Shown one piece after another: positions 16,873-25,161 of a DNA stretch of 64,000 bases. A model generated the notes under the pieces. The model was not told the DNA's origin and searched no databases. It saw only the letters and a list, made by a program, of their open reading frames with translations. The DNA lies in NCBI RefSeq assembly GCF_003201855.1, contig NZ_QJKI01000005.1:1-64000 (forward strand). The letters run 5' to 3'. The position numbers were made by a program, and so were the translations under genes. Origin of the DNA: Rivihabitans pingtungensis (GTDB taxonomy: Bacteria; Pseudomonadota; Gammaproteobacteria; Burkholderiales; Aquaspirillaceae). Position 1 is the first letter of the stretch; every line of letters begins with the position of its first letter.

Positions 16873-17214
16873 TCACACCTTGCGCACAAACTCCGACTTC
16901 AGCTTCATCGCGCCGATGCCGTCGATTTTGCAGTCGATATCGTGGTCGCCGTCGCACAGGCGGATGTTCTTCACCTTGGTGCCCACTTTCACCACCAGCG
17001 ACGAGCCCTTGACCTTCAGGTCTTTGATCACCGTCACCGTGTCGCCGTCTTGCAGGACATTGCCCACCGAATCCTTGTACACCTTGTCGGCGTCGCCCGC
17101 GTCTGCCGGGGCGTCGGCCGACCATTCGTGGCCACATTCCGGGCAGACCAGCTGCACGCCGTCTTCGTAGGTGTATTCAGAGGTGCATTTCGGACAGGGA
17201 GGCAGCGTGCTCAT
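16873..17214 (-). CDS. yjdM: Zinc-ribbon alkylphosphonate-utilisation-type protein YjdM
   Basis: A 113-residue protein of the PhnA/YjdM family. The N-terminal zinc ribbon has two CxxC pairs ([12 protein letters not shown] and [10 protein letters not shown]), and the C-terminal domain [20 protein letters not shown] is the typical beta-rich PhnA fold. Despite the old name PhnA it is not part of phosphonate breakdown; its role is unclear. It is monocistronic. Confidence 0.92.
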   Translation of the reverse strand: MSTLPPCPKCTSEYTYEDGVQLVCPECGHEWSADAPADAGDADKVYKDSVGNVLQDGDTVTVIKDLKVKGSSLVVKVGTKVKNIRLCDGDHDIDCKIDGIGAMKLKSEFVRKV

Positions 17215-17331
17215 GACAATTCTTTCAAGGCAAAAGGAAAAACCCGTGATTGTACAAGGGTTTTGCCGTGTCTGTCGTCACGGCGCGAATCTTGCTGCAT
17301 CGGGGCATCCCCACTTTGTGCGAGCGCCCCG

Positions 17332-17670
17332 ATGACCCCTTACAGCCTGCGCCGCAGCGCCGACTACCCTGCGGGCAATATCCTGCTGGACACCCGCTTT
17401 GCCGACAAAACCGTGCCGCTCTTGCTCAGCCATCAACCCGATGCGCTGGTGGCGGCCAATCTGCTGCCAGCCAGCGACACCGTGCGGCTGACTCACCTGA
17501 ACAATCTGTTCAGCGTCACCCGCGACCTGGGCACCACGCTGGGCGCGGTGCGCGCGGGCGAAACCCTGCTGATTGTCTGCACCAACGCCAGGATTTACCA
17601 CGCCGCGCTGAAATGGCTGAATGTGCGCGAGGACAGCGCCAACGATCCGCAGCACAGCCCGGCGCCATAA
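17332..17670 (+). CDS. Hypothetical protein, 112 residues
   Basis: Not recognised. Codon use matches neighbouring genes and the frame is uninterrupted from the ATG at 17332; in-frame upstream starts exist, but the ATG at 17332 follows the divergent yjdM leader sensibly. The protein is soluble, with VPLLLSHQPDALVAANLLPAS and ETLLIVCTNARIYH as the most ordered-looking parts. Its TAA stop codon is the first triplet of a TAAG palindrome. It is followed by two tandem palindromes and then a DapA-like gene. Confidence 0.6.
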   Translation: MTPYSLRRSADYPAGNILLDTRFADKTVPLLLSHQPDALVAANLLPASDTVRLTHLNNLFSVTRDLGTTLGAVRAGETLLIVCTNARIYHAALKWLNVREDSANDPQHSPAP

Positions 17671-17792
17671 GAGCCGCTAAGAGTCGCTCACCAAACCCAG
17701 CGAAGCGATCCTGGCCAGGCGCGCGGCCGCAGACAGTACAACAAGTACGGCCAGGCCGTGCAACAACGCCAGGAGGGTTTTGTGAGCGGCGC
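17668..17792. repeat. TAAG palindrome, copy 4 (supplies a stop codon)
   Basis: Starts TAAGAGCCGCTAAGAGTCGC at the TAA of the upstream hypothetical gene and ends GGGTTTTGTGAGCGGCGCC. The inner hairpin CGCGGCCGCAGACAGTACAA differs from the GTGTGACC type but keeps compensating bases on the opposite arm (GGCCAGGCCGTGC). It is in tandem with the next copy. Confidence 0.8.
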
Positions 17793-17919
17793 CAAGAGTC
17801 GCTAAGAGCCGCTAACAAAACCCAGCGAAGCGGTCCTGGCTAGGCGTGTGACCGCAGACAGTACAAGCAGTACGACAAGGTCACACAACAACGCCAGGGG
17901 GTTTTGTTCGCGGCTCTAA
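17793..17919. repeat. TAAG palindrome, copy 5
   Basis: Directly follows copy 4. Reads AAGAGTCGCTAAGAGCCGC, AACAAAACCC, CCTGGCTAGGCGTGTGACC, GCAGACAGTACAAGC, AGGTCACACAACAACGCC and GGGTTTTGTTCGCGGCTCTA. Full length. Confidence 0.8.
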
Positions 17920-18232
17920 GCCACTTGAGCGGTCGGCCATCACCGGGGTATAGTCAGCACTCCCGTTTTGTCATCTGCTTGTTGCCGCCATGTCTGATTG
18001 CCTGAATGCCCTGTGCATTGCCGTGAACCCTGCCGCTGCTGTGGCCGGGCGCGTGGGCATGGCCGCCAACAAATCGAAAAAACGACTTCTCCGCTGACGG
18101 GGATGTCGTGTCCCGTCTGGCGGATGGCCTGACGGGACGCTCACTGCATAGCCAATACAGTTTTGCCTTTCGTCGCGCCGCCGCTGCCGGGCGCGGGATG
18201 GTTATTCCATTCACGATACGAAAGGTTATTGC
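17920..18232. other. Leader of the DapA-like gene
   Basis: About 310 bases. A 35-codon reading frame (17990-18097) is present but has no recognisable product. A hairpin with perfect arms GTCCCGTC (18110-18117) and GACGGGAC (18131-18138) lies about 95 bases before the start codon and could be a leader structure. No known riboswitch pattern was recognised. Confidence 0.4.
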
Positions 18233-19126
18233 ATGCACACCCGATTCTCTGGCCTCTGGCTGCCCATCATCACCCCCTACGCCGCAGACGGCGGCATCGA
18301 CCACGCCGCACTGGCGGCGCTGGCGCAGAATCGCGCCCAACACGGCCTGGCTGGCCTGGTGGCCGGCGCCACCACCGGCGAAGGCGTGTTGCTGTCCGCC
18401 GACGAGCAAGAAGCGGTATTCGCCACCCTACGCGCCGCCGTGCCGCAGCTGCCGATTGTGCTGGGCGTCACCCAGTTTGCCACCGATGCCGCGCTGGCCC
18501 AGGCGCGCCGACTGGCGGCGCTGCGCCCGGAGGGTTTGTTGGTCACCCCGCCCAGCTATGTGCGTCCGTCGGCAGACGGCGTGCGCCGCCACTTCGAGGC
18601 CATCGCCGAAGCGGCGGACCTGCCGCTGCTGATTTACGACATCCCCTACCGCACGGGCGTCACCCTCAGCCTGGACACCCTGCGCGCGCTCAGCGCAGAC
18701 CCGCGCATTGTCGGGGTCAAGGCTTGTGGCTGCACGCTGGAGCGCTGGATGCAGCTGATTCATGGCACGCGACTGAGCGTGCTGTGCGGCGACGACGCCG
18801 ACACCTTTGCCGCGCTGTGCCTGGGCGCCGACGGCGCGATTGCCGCCTCGGCGCATCTGTTCACCGGCTGGCAGGCGCGCATGGCCGAACACCTGGCAGC
18901 CCAGCGCCTGCACGAAGCCCGACGCATCGCCGTGGCGCTGGACCCGCTGATCCGCCTGCTGTTCGCCGAACCCAACCCGGCCCCGCTCAAGGCGCTGCTG
19001 GCGCAACGGGGCGAATGCCGGGACAGCGTGCGCGCGCCGTTCACCCCGGCCAGTGTGGCGTTGCGGGCCAAGCTGTGGGATGTACACCAGAGCGTGGCCA
19101 CCGGCTTGGAAGGCCTGATGCAGTAA
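18233..19126 (+). CDS. Dihydrodipicolinate synthase/N-acetylneuraminate lyase family protein
   Basis: A 297-residue class I aldolase-type TIM barrel of the DapA family. The Schiff-base lysine lies in VGVKACGC, the catalytic tyrosine in YDIPYRTG, and the substrate-carboxylate loop in GATTGEGVLL. The lysine context (KACG rather than KEATG) differs from true DapA, and there are no lysine-pathway neighbours, so a different 2-oxo acid lyase activity is possible. It is monocistronic. The downstream gene is on the opposite strand. Confidence 0.8.
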   Translation: MHTRFSGLWLPIITPYAADGGIDHAALAALAQNRAQHGLAGLVAGATTGEGVLLSADEQEAVFATLRAAVPQLPIVLGVTQFATDAALAQARRLAALRPEGLLVTPPSYVRPSADGVRRHFEAIAEAADLPLLIYDIPYRTGVTLSLDTLRALSADPRIVGVKACGCTLERWMQLIHGTRLSVLCGDDADTFAALCLGADGAIAASAHLFTGWQARMAEHLAAQRLHEARRIAVALDPLIRLLFAEPNPAPLKALLAQRGECRDSVRAPFTPASVALRAKLWDVHQSVATGLEGLMQ

Positions 19127-19133
19127 GCGCCGC

Positions 19134-19796
19134 TCAGCCCTGGCCAGGCACCAAGCACACACCCAGCCGCTCCGCCAGCGCCAGCACGGCCTCCCAGGTC
19201 GGCAGATGATGCCGCAGGGAAAGGCTGTCGCTGGCCACCCGTAACGCATCCGCAGGCACGCGGTCGCCAAACAGCATATAGGCTTGTGCGGAATCATCTC
19301 GCCGAGAAGTCCACAGCAAACCCTGGGCTTGCGGGCACTGCTGGTAAATCGCCTGGGCCCAGGCGCGGGTGCGTGGGTAATGGGCTTTTTCGCAGTCGAT
19401 GAGTTCAGCGCGCGAGATGCCCAGCTTATGCAGTGCAATGCTGCGCAGATCGACCAGTTGCAAGGTGTGTTGCAATGCCAGGATGGTATGGCTCTTCATG
19501 TCCAATCTGGCCAGATCGAGCGTTTTGTAGCCGGGTAGATAGGGCACATCGTGAAACACGGTTTCCATCAGTGCGCAATCTCTGCTGCTGCCGGCATAGA
19601 GCGTTGGCGCCGGGCGGTCAGGCGAGCTTTGAATTGGGCTGAAACGGGCATTGCCCTGGTAGCCCGGATTGAATTCTGTTGCTGTGTGCAGCATGCCGTG
19701 AACGCGATGCAGCAGGCTGCCTATGGGCAGCGAGACAAAGGAGAGGTCAAGCCGCGGTGGCGGCGTGAAAAGAGGAGAGGTGGAGTCGAGCGACAT
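19134..19796 (-). CDS. RES-domain toxin (NAD-degrading family)
   Basis: A 220-residue RES-domain protein. Conserved family elements are LLHRVHG, FNPGYQGNARFSPI, the TLYAGSSRDCALMETVFHD stretch with its glutamate, and a C-terminal WTSRRDDSAQAYMLFGDR. RES toxins lower cellular NAD by phosphorolysis or related chemistry and are neutralised by an upstream antitoxin. Here the partner gene ends 83 bases upstream in the same orientation. A perfect palindrome in that gap suggests separate control. Confidence 0.87.
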   Translation of the reverse strand: MSLDSTSPLFTPPPRLDLSFVSLPIGSLLHRVHGMLHTATEFNPGYQGNARFSPIQSSPDRPAPTLYAGSSRDCALMETVFHDVPYLPGYKTLDLARLDMKSHTILALQHTLQLVDLRSIALHKLGISRAELIDCEKAHYPRTRAWAQAIYQQCPQAQGLLWTSRRDDSAQAYMLFGDRVPADALRVASDSLSLRHHLPTWEAVLALAERLGVCLVPGQG

Positions 19797-19812
19797 GGTG
19801 CAGCTTCCGTCA

Positions 19813-19827
19813 GTATAATCATTATAC
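19813..19827. promoter_or_regulatory. Perfect palindrome before the RES toxin gene
   Basis: GTATAAT-C-ATTATAC, 7+7 with one central base, lies 17 bases upstream of the toxin start in an AT-rich gap. It contains TATAAT and could be both a -10 element and an operator. Confidence 0.5.
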
Positions 19828-19879
19828 CCCTTTCAATATTATTTAATATGTTATTTTTCTAAGTTATTTGTCGCTTTAA

Positions 19880-20563
19880 TCACCAAGCATAATCCATCTC
19901 CTCTATCTCGTCTTTTGCCGCAGCCAGCACCCGCGCGGGATCGTGTGCCAGCACATCCTGTGGGCGCTGCCCATCTAAAAACCCATTCACCGAAGCAAAC
20001 CAGTAGGCCATGCCCCAGCCATCCTTGCGCGCCGACAGCACGGCAATCACTTCGGCCAAACAGCGCAGCGGCCGAAAATTGTGCTGGGCGTCCAGACCGT
20101 AGCCCGGAAAATAATCCACCCCGGCCAGTTGAATGGCGAACAGGCGGCCTTCTTTTTTCCACTTGTTCGGCTGTGCGCTGGGGTTGCGCGCACTCAAACC
20201 AGCCAGTTGCGCCAGCTGCGCCGCGCTCAGCCAGTCGGCGCTGTCCAACACGGCCTTACGCGCCTGAGCCAGCATGGCGGCTTCTTTCAGTAAATGGGGC
20301 GACGCGGGCGCGCGCGGGGTCAGCGCCTCGGCGAGTTGTTGCAGCGCCGCCGGTTCTTGGCGCTGGCTTAACAGCGTCAGCATCGCCGTGGCGACGGCAG
20401 ACAAATTCTCCGCCAAGGTGGCAAACGCCACGTCATCGGCTTGCTCGGCATCGAAGGTCAATGCCAGCACTTTATCGTTCTCAGGCGTGAGGGTCAGTTG
20501 CGTGCGCACGTCGCGTATGGCGCCAGTCAGCACGCTTTTGATTGGGGCGTGGATTTCGCTCAT
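19880..20563 (-). CDS. Probable antitoxin of the RES pair (MbcA/ParS-like C-terminus)
   Basis: A 227-residue protein directly upstream of the RES toxin and in the same direction, the usual gene order. The middle part (ADWLSAAQLAQLAGLSARNP, then NKWKKEGRLFAI) looks like a helix-turn-helix. The C-terminal segment (WFASVNGFLDGQRPQDVL) resembles the Xre/MbcA/ParS toxin-binding module, where xxGxxPxxxL is conserved. The N-terminal 100 residues are unusual for such antitoxins. It probably autoregulates through the inverted repeat at 20581-20616. Confidence 0.7.
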   Translation of the reverse strand: MSEIHAPIKSVLTGAIRDVRTQLTLTPENDKVLALTFDAEQADDVAFATLAENLSAVATAMLTLLSQRQEPAALQQLAEALTPRAPASPHLLKEAAMLAQARKAVLDSADWLSAAQLAQLAGLSARNPSAQPNKWKKEGRLFAIQLAGVDYFPGYGLDAQHNFRPLRCLAEVIAVLSARKDGWGMAYWFASVNGFLDGQRPQDVLAHDPARVLAAAKDEIEEMDYAW

Positions 20564-20580
20564 CGCAGTGTTCAGTTATT

Positions 20581-20616
20581 TTGATGATCAATATTTTTGA
20601 TACTCTAGATCATCAA
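20581..20616. promoter_or_regulatory. Inverted repeat operator upstream of the antitoxin gene
   Basis: TTGATGATC (20581-20589) and GATCATCAA (20608-20616) are perfect 9-base inverted repeats 18 bases apart, located 18 bases upstream of the antitoxin ATG in an AT-rich segment. The spacing of nearly three helical turns centre to centre and the location fit autoregulation by the antitoxin. Confidence 0.6.
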
Positions 20617-20790
20617 CAGCAGGCGTGCAAGACAAGAATGCCCCATACCTGCCGATACACGCTAAGACCAGCAATGTTCAGTGGCACGATGACACGTCAC
20701 CAAGAGGCGACACACTCGGAGATATACAGGCTTGATGGCAGGCATTTTTGGGGAAGTAGAAAGGCCCCGGATGGGTTTTTCGAGCAGCGC

Positions 20791-20982
20791 TTATTTGGTC
20801 AGAATCAGCTTGCCCTGCCGGGTTTGCCGCAGTCGGTAAAGCTCGCCTTGATGGCGGATGTAGATCTCCGCGCGCCCGTCCAGCAGTTGGGCGCTGTCGA
20901 ACACCCGAGCCGCCTCGGGCAGGGTGCCGGTGGGCGATGGCGGGGCGGAGGACAGCGGCAGGGAAGCGGGAGAAGTAACCAT
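20791..20982 (-). CDS. hemP: Hemin uptake protein HemP
   Basis: A 63-residue protein whose C-terminal half (SAQLLDGRAEIYIRHQGELY, then RLRQTRQGKLILTK) is the HemP signature, with the almost invariant LILTK end. HemP proteins accompany haem-uptake genes; in betaproteobacteria HemP can activate the haem receptor gene. The ATG at 20982 is chosen because it lies just after the Fur box and promoter and gives family length. No haem receptor is adjacent here. Expression under iron limitation is expected. Confidence 0.85.
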   Translation of the reverse strand: MVTSPASLPLSSAPPSPTGTLPEAARVFDSAQLLDGRAEIYIRHQGELYRLRQTRQGKLILTK

Positions 20983-20988
20983 GGCAAC

Positions 20989-21007
20989 AACGATAATGGT
21001 TATCGTT
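20989..21007. promoter_or_regulatory. Fur box overlapping the hemP promoter
   Basis: AACGATAATGGTTATCGTT is a perfect 8+3+8 palindrome closely matching the 19-base Fur consensus. On the minus strand TTGACT (21018-21013) and TATCGT (20995-20990), 17 bases apart, form a promoter that this site covers. Fur bound to iron would block it. Confidence 0.85.
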
Positions 21008-21232
21008 AGCACAGTCAAGCACGCACTGTCATGAGGGAGAATACGCCCCAAGCGCCGTGCGCCAGAGCGGATTAGCTCGCCCCCTCAGCAAAGCCTTGCT
21101 CGCCACGCCAGCATGCTCACAGGCCGGGATAAACAGCAAAGGCCAGATGCCCCCTGCCCGCGAAATGCGCCAACAAGTGCAATCTGGCCCTGGCTTGTGT
21201 CACCCAGGCCGGTGGCCGGGGTGGGTGATGCG

Positions 21233-21349
21233 TTAGAGTCGCTAACAAAACCCAGCGAAGCGGTCCTGGCTAGGCGTGTGACCGCAGACAGTACAAGTAG
21301 TACGACAAGGTCACACAACAACGCCAGGGGGTTTTGTTCGCGGCTCTTA
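21233..21349. repeat. TAAG palindrome, copy 6 (supplies the stop codon of the BMP protein gene)
   Basis: Full-length copy: TAGAGTCGCTAACAAAACCC to GGGTTTTGTTCGCGGCTCTTA. The last TTA (21347-21349) is the TAA stop of the binding-protein gene. Confidence 0.85.
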
Positions 21350-22426
21350 CTTGGGGATGTTCCCTTCCACGCCTTGCACGTAGAAGTTCATCTTTTTCAG
21401 CTCGGCGTCGCTGTAGGTTTTGCCGCTGGCCAGCACTTCCTTGCCGGATTGATCCTTGATCGGGCCGGTAAACGGATGCAGCTTGCCGGCTTTCAGTGCG
21501 TCACGACGCTCTTCGGCCAGTTTTTTCACCGCAGCCGGCACGGCCGGGCCAAAGTTGTCGATATTCACCGCGCCTTCTTTCACGCCCCACCACAGGTCGC
21601 CGGTTTTCCAGGTGCCGGCTTGCACTTCGTCCAGGGTTTTCTTGTAGATCACGCCCCAGTTGAGCACCGAAGCGGCCAGTTGCGCCTTGCCGCCAAACTT
21701 GCTCATGTCAGAATCCCAGCCAAAGGCCAGCACGCCTTTTTCTTGCGCGGTTTGCACCACGGCCGGCGAGTCGGTGTTTTGCATCAGCACATCGCAACCT
21801 TGCGAAATCAGCGCCAGCGCGGCTTCGCGCTCCTTGCCCGGATCAAACCAGGCGTTCACCCAGATGGCGCGGGTGGTGATGGCCGGGTTGACGCTGCGCG
21901 CGCCCAGGGTGAAGGCGTTGATGTTGCGGATGACTTCCGGGATGGGGATGGATGCCACCACGCCCAGCTTGTTGCCCTTGCTCATCTTGCCGGCCACCAC
22001 GCCCAGCATGTAGGCGCCTTCGTAGGTGCGCACGTCGTACACGCCCAGGTTGGCGCCGGTCTTGTAGCCGGTGGCGTGCATGAACACGGTGTTGGGGAAG
22101 GCCTTGGCCACTTTCACCATTTGGTTCATATAGCCAAACGAGGTGCCAAACACCACTTTATTGCCCTTTTGCGCCAGATCGCGGAACACGCGCTCGGCAT
22201 CGGCGGTTTCCGGCACGTTTTCCACAAAAGTGGTGGCCACTTTGCCGCCCGACTGCGCTTCCAGCGCCTTGCGGCCGACGTCATGGGCGTAGGTCCAGCC
22301 GTGGTCGCCCACCGGGCCGATGTAAACAAAGCCGGCTTTCACCGGATCGGCGGCGTGGGCCACGCCCAGGCCAGAGACGGCCACCGTCAGCGCGACGGCC
22401 AGGGTTTTCAGACGGGACAGCAACAT
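21347..22426 (-). CDS. BMP-family ABC transporter substrate-binding lipoprotein-like protein (purine/nucleoside type)
   Basis: A 359-residue periplasmic binding protein of the Bmp/Med family. The signal peptide is MLLSRLKTLAVALTVAVSGL with cleavage near AHAADP; there is no lipobox cysteine, so it should be soluble. KAGFVYIGPVGDHGWTYAHD, VFGTSFGYMNQM and FDPGKEREAALALISQGCDV are typical. Proteins of this group bind nucleosides or oxidised purines. It fits the BMP-type ATPase and permeases at 28.5-32.5 kb, from which it is separated by xdhABC and reversed. No ABC genes are adjacent. Confidence 0.9.
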   Translation of the reverse strand: MLLSRLKTLAVALTVAVSGLGVAHAADPVKAGFVYIGPVGDHGWTYAHDVGRKALEAQSGGKVATTFVENVPETADAERVFRDLAQKGNKVVFGTSFGYMNQMVKVAKAFPNTVFMHATGYKTGANLGVYDVRTYEGAYMLGVVAGKMSKGNKLGVVASIPIPEVIRNINAFTLGARSVNPAITTRAIWVNAWFDPGKEREAALALISQGCDVLMQNTDSPAVVQTAQEKGVLAFGWDSDMSKFGGKAQLAASVLNWGVIYKKTLDEVQAGTWKTGDLWWGVKEGAVNIDNFGPAVPAAVKKLAEERRDALKAGKLHPFTGPIKDQSGKEVLASGKTYSDAELKKMNFYVQGVEGNIPK

Positions 22427-22464
22427 GGTGTGATTCCTCGGTAGGGATGGACAAAGAAAATTGG

Positions 22465-22583
22465 TAAGCGCTGCTCACCAAACCCAGCGCAGCGCGCCTG
22501 GCTAGGCGTGTGACCGCAGACAGTGCAAGTCGTACGGCAAGGTCACACCACAACGCCAGGAGGGTTTGGTGAGCCGCGCTCAG
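22465..22583. repeat. TAAG palindrome, copy 7
   Basis: Full-length copy upstream of the BMP binding-protein gene: TAAGCGCTGCTCACCAAACCC to GGGTTTGGTGAGCCGCGCTCA. Compensating changes in the outer arms (CACCAAACCC/GGGTTTGGTG in place of CACAAAACCC/GGGTTTTGTG) preserve pairing. Confidence 0.85.
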
Positions 22584-22682
22584 TGTGGCAGGGTGTCGCC
22601 ACACTGTAACAAAGCCCGACGGGGTTTACCCATCCGGCGGCGGTGATGATCAGTATTCAGTTGTGCATAGCACCCAGGCGGC

Positions 22683-23501
22683 TCAGTCCAGCGTGCGCCG
22701 CGCGCCGGGGCACACCACGCGACGGCGGCGAAGGTGATACATCTCCAGGTCTTCGCGGATAAAGAACGGCAGCTCCCACGGGTTTTTGTCGATAAACGCC
22801 TGGCGCACCGATTCAAACAGCGCGCTGCCGTTGGCAATCTGGTGGGCGTCGCCTTCGATGATGGTGTAGTTCCACTGGATGGCGCGCTCAAAGGTGAAAG
22901 TGGCGCGCTCGTCCATGACAAAAAAGCAATGCGGATTGCGCTTGAGCAGCCGGGATTTGAAGGTTTCCGGGAAGGTGATCAAGAAAATATCGTCGTCTTC
23001 GCTGGATAAAAACGCCAGCACAGTGGTGTGCGGCTGTTCCTGCGCCTGGGTGATCAGCACGCCCACTTTATTCTCGCGGTCACGGCCTTCGATGCGCGGC
23101 ATGTGCAGCAATGGCGAGGCCGGCACCGGGTGTTCGGGGCGCGGGTCGGCCGGAAAGGCGTAGCCCGGTTCGGCGATTTCCACCACCGGGGCAAAGCCGT
23201 GCATCAGCACGCACTCGCGCGGCTCCAGCAGCGCCCAGTCGTCTTCTACGCTGAGCACCCGGCCTTTGTACGAGGCGCGATACACGCGGATGCCAGAATC
23301 AAACTCATCCACGCCGCTGCGGTTATCCAGATGCAGGGTAACCAGTTCGCCCACCTGCAAGGCATGGCCGCGCGGAAAAAACACGCGCAGGCGGTTATCC
23401 CATTGAGGGTATACGCCGCAGATGTGAATGACGATGTCGTCCTGTTGGTAACAGGCCAGCACGCCAAGGATTTGCTTGCCCAGATAGGTGACAAGATTCA
23501 T
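22683..23501 (-). CDS. Uncharacterised protein with a possible flavin-reductase-like split barrel
   Basis: A 272-residue soluble protein not confidently recognised. The C-terminal half (VGVLITQAQEQPHTTVLAFL, then FLITFPETFKSRLLKRNPHC and FTFERAIQWNYTIIEGDAHQ) reads like a pyridoxamine-phosphate-oxidase-type split barrel, where SRLLKRNP would be the phosphate-binding strand; the N-terminal half is beta-rich and could be a PilZ- or YcgR-like fold. The ATG at 23501 is preferred over an upstream in-frame start. It is divergent from xdhA. An FMN-linked or regulatory role is a guess. Confidence 0.55.
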   Translation of the reverse strand: MNLVTYLGKQILGVLACYQQDDIVIHICGVYPQWDNRLRVFFPRGHALQVGELVTLHLDNRSGVDEFDSGIRVYRASYKGRVLSVEDDWALLEPRECVLMHGFAPVVEIAEPGYAFPADPRPEHPVPASPLLHMPRIEGRDRENKVGVLITQAQEQPHTTVLAFLSSEDDDIFLITFPETFKSRLLKRNPHCFFVMDERATFTFERAIQWNYTIIEGDAHQIANGSALFESVRQAFIDKNPWELPFFIREDLEMYHLRRRRVVCPGARRTLD

Positions 23502-23564
23502 GGCTTGGATTCCGCAGGGAGTGGGGGAATCCGGCAATCATACAACAGACATTCCCGGCCAGCG

Positions 23565-23579
23565 TGGCAGGATGCATGC
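23565..23579 (+). promoter_or_regulatory. Possible sigma-54 promoter upstream of xdhA
   Basis: TGGCAGGATGCATGC has GG and GC at the right distance and matches 9 of 11 consensus positions of TGGCACG-N4-TTGC. It is 115 bases before the xdhA ATG. In GC-rich DNA such matches arise by chance, so it is only a candidate. Confidence 0.3.
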
Positions 23580-23693
23580 GTGGCCAGTCGCCAGCCATAA
23601 TCTGCGGCGCATAGTGCTTATCGCTGCCGGCCCCTGCCTGCCGGCGCGCGCCATGTGCTACTTTGAGCGCATGACAGCTTGAGTGTATGCATC

Positions 23694-25160
23694 ATGATCG
23701 AACGACCGATTCAGTTTTATTTTCGCGGCGGCCTGCGCCAGATCGCCGGCCCCTCGCCCACCCGCACCGTGCTGCAATATCTGCGTGAAGACCTGCGCCA
23801 GACCGGCAGCAAGGAAGGCTGCGCCGAGGGTGATTGCGGCGCCTGCACGGTGGTGCTGGGCGAGCTGGACGCCGACGGCAGCCTGCGCCTGCGCGCAGTG
23901 AACGCCTGTATTCAGTTTTTGCCGGCGCTGGACGGCAAGGCGCTGTTCACCGTGGAAGACCTGGCCGACGCCGACGGCCTGCATCCGCTGCAACAGGCGC
24001 TGATCGACCACCACGGCGCGCAGTGCGGCTTTTGCACGCCGGGTTTTGCCATGTCGCTGTTTGCCCGCTACCACAGCCAGCCCGACTGCCCCAACCGCGC
24101 CGAGCTGGAAGACTGCCTGTCGGGCAATCTGTGTCGCTGCACCGGCTACCGGCCAATTCTCGACGCCGCCCAGGCCGCCTGGCAGGCCCCGCGCCGGCAG
24201 TGGGACAGCGCGCCGGTAGCAGCCGCTTTGCGCCAGTTGGCGGCGCTGCCGCCTTTGCACTATCGCGCCGCTGACGGCGGCGAGAGTTTCAGCCCGCGCA
24301 GCCTGGCCGAGCTGGCCGCGCTGCGCCAGCAACACCCCGCAGCCCGGCTGGTGGCCGGCGGCACCGACGTGGGGCTGTGGGTGACCAAGCAAGGCCGCGT
24401 GCTGGACAGCTTGATTCAGCTGGGCGCGGTGACCGAGCTGAAACAGATTGCCGAAGTAGACGGCCAGCTGGAAATCGGCGCCGCCGCGCCGCTGCACGAC
24501 GCCTTTGCCGCGCTCAGCCAGTGGACGCCGCACTGGGCCGAGCTGGCGCGCCGCTTTGCCTCCACCCCGGTCAAGCACGCCGGCACGCTGGGCGGCAATA
24601 TCGCCAATGGCTCGCCGATTGGCGACAGCATGCCGGCGCTGATTGCCCTGGGCGCCACGCTGCGCCTGCAACGCGGCGACGTGTGCCGCGAACTGGCGCT
24701 GGAAGATTTTTACCTGGCCTACCAGCGTACCGCGCTGGCCGAGGGCGAGTTTGTGCGCGCCGTGCGCGTGCCGCGCCCGCTGGGTGAATTCCGCGCCTAT
24801 AAAGTGGCCAAGCGCCACGACCAGGATATTTCCGCCGTGGCCGCCGGCATGCAGGTACACACCAACGCTGCCGGCCAAGTGAGCTTGGCGCGGCTGGCCT
24901 ACGGCGGCATGGCCGCCACCCCGCGCCGCGCCGAGCAGGCCGAGGCCGCCTTGCTGGGCGCGCCGTGGAGCGCCGCCAGCGTGCGCGCCGCCATGGCCGC
25001 GCTGGAAGGTGATTTTCAGCCGCTGAGCGACGCCCGCGCCCGCGCCGACTACCGCCGCCATGTCGCCGCGCAACTGCTGTGGCGCTTCTGGCTGGACAGC
25101 CAGGGCCAGGCCGGCCACCGGCTGGATGCCCTGGCTCCGATTAGTCTGGAGGGCTGCTGA
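23694..25160 (+). CDS. xdhA: Xanthine dehydrogenase small subunit (FeS and FAD domains)
   Basis: A 488-residue subunit of the molybdenum hydroxylase that oxidises hypoxanthine and xanthine to urate. The plant-type [2Fe-2S] cluster motif EGCAEGDCGAC is near residues 42-51. The second cluster motifs QCGFCTPGF (about 112) and GNLCRCTGYRP (about 145) follow. The FAD-binding domain starts near 200 (VAGGTDVGLWVTK, GGNIANGSPIGD). The ATG at 23694 is chosen over an in-frame TTG at 23679. The xdhB ATG follows its stop by one base. Its product urate is the substrate of PuuD. Confidence 0.95.
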   Translation: MIERPIQFYFRGGLRQIAGPSPTRTVLQYLREDLRQTGSKEGCAEGDCGACTVVLGELDADGSLRLRAVNACIQFLPALDGKALFTVEDLADADGLHPLQQALIDHHGAQCGFCTPGFAMSLFARYHSQPDCPNRAELEDCLSGNLCRCTGYRPILDAAQAAWQAPRRQWDSAPVAAALRQLAALPPLHYRAADGGESFSPRSLAELAALRQQHPAARLVAGGTDVGLWVTKQGRVLDSLIQLGAVTELKQIAEVDGQLEIGAAAPLHDAFAALSQWTPHWAELARRFASTPVKHAGTLGGNIANGSPIGDSMPALIALGATLRLQRGDVCRELALEDFYLAYQRTALAEGEFVRAVRVPRPLGEFRAYKVAKRHDQDISAVAAGMQVHTNAAGQVSLARLAYGGMAATPRRAEQAEAALLGAPWSAASVRAAMAALEGDFQPLSDARARADYRRHVAAQLLWRFWLDSQGQAGHRLDALAPISLEGC

Positions 25161-25161
25161 G

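Noticed and set aside
16873..17214. phnA as evidence for phosphonate degradation
   Set aside because: YjdM/PhnA zinc-ribbon proteins are not phosphonoacetate hydrolases and no other phosphonate genes are present.
17990..18097. 35-codon frame before the DapA-like gene
   Set aside because: No recognisable product, weak initiation context and no support beyond an open frame; kept only as a note in the leader entry.
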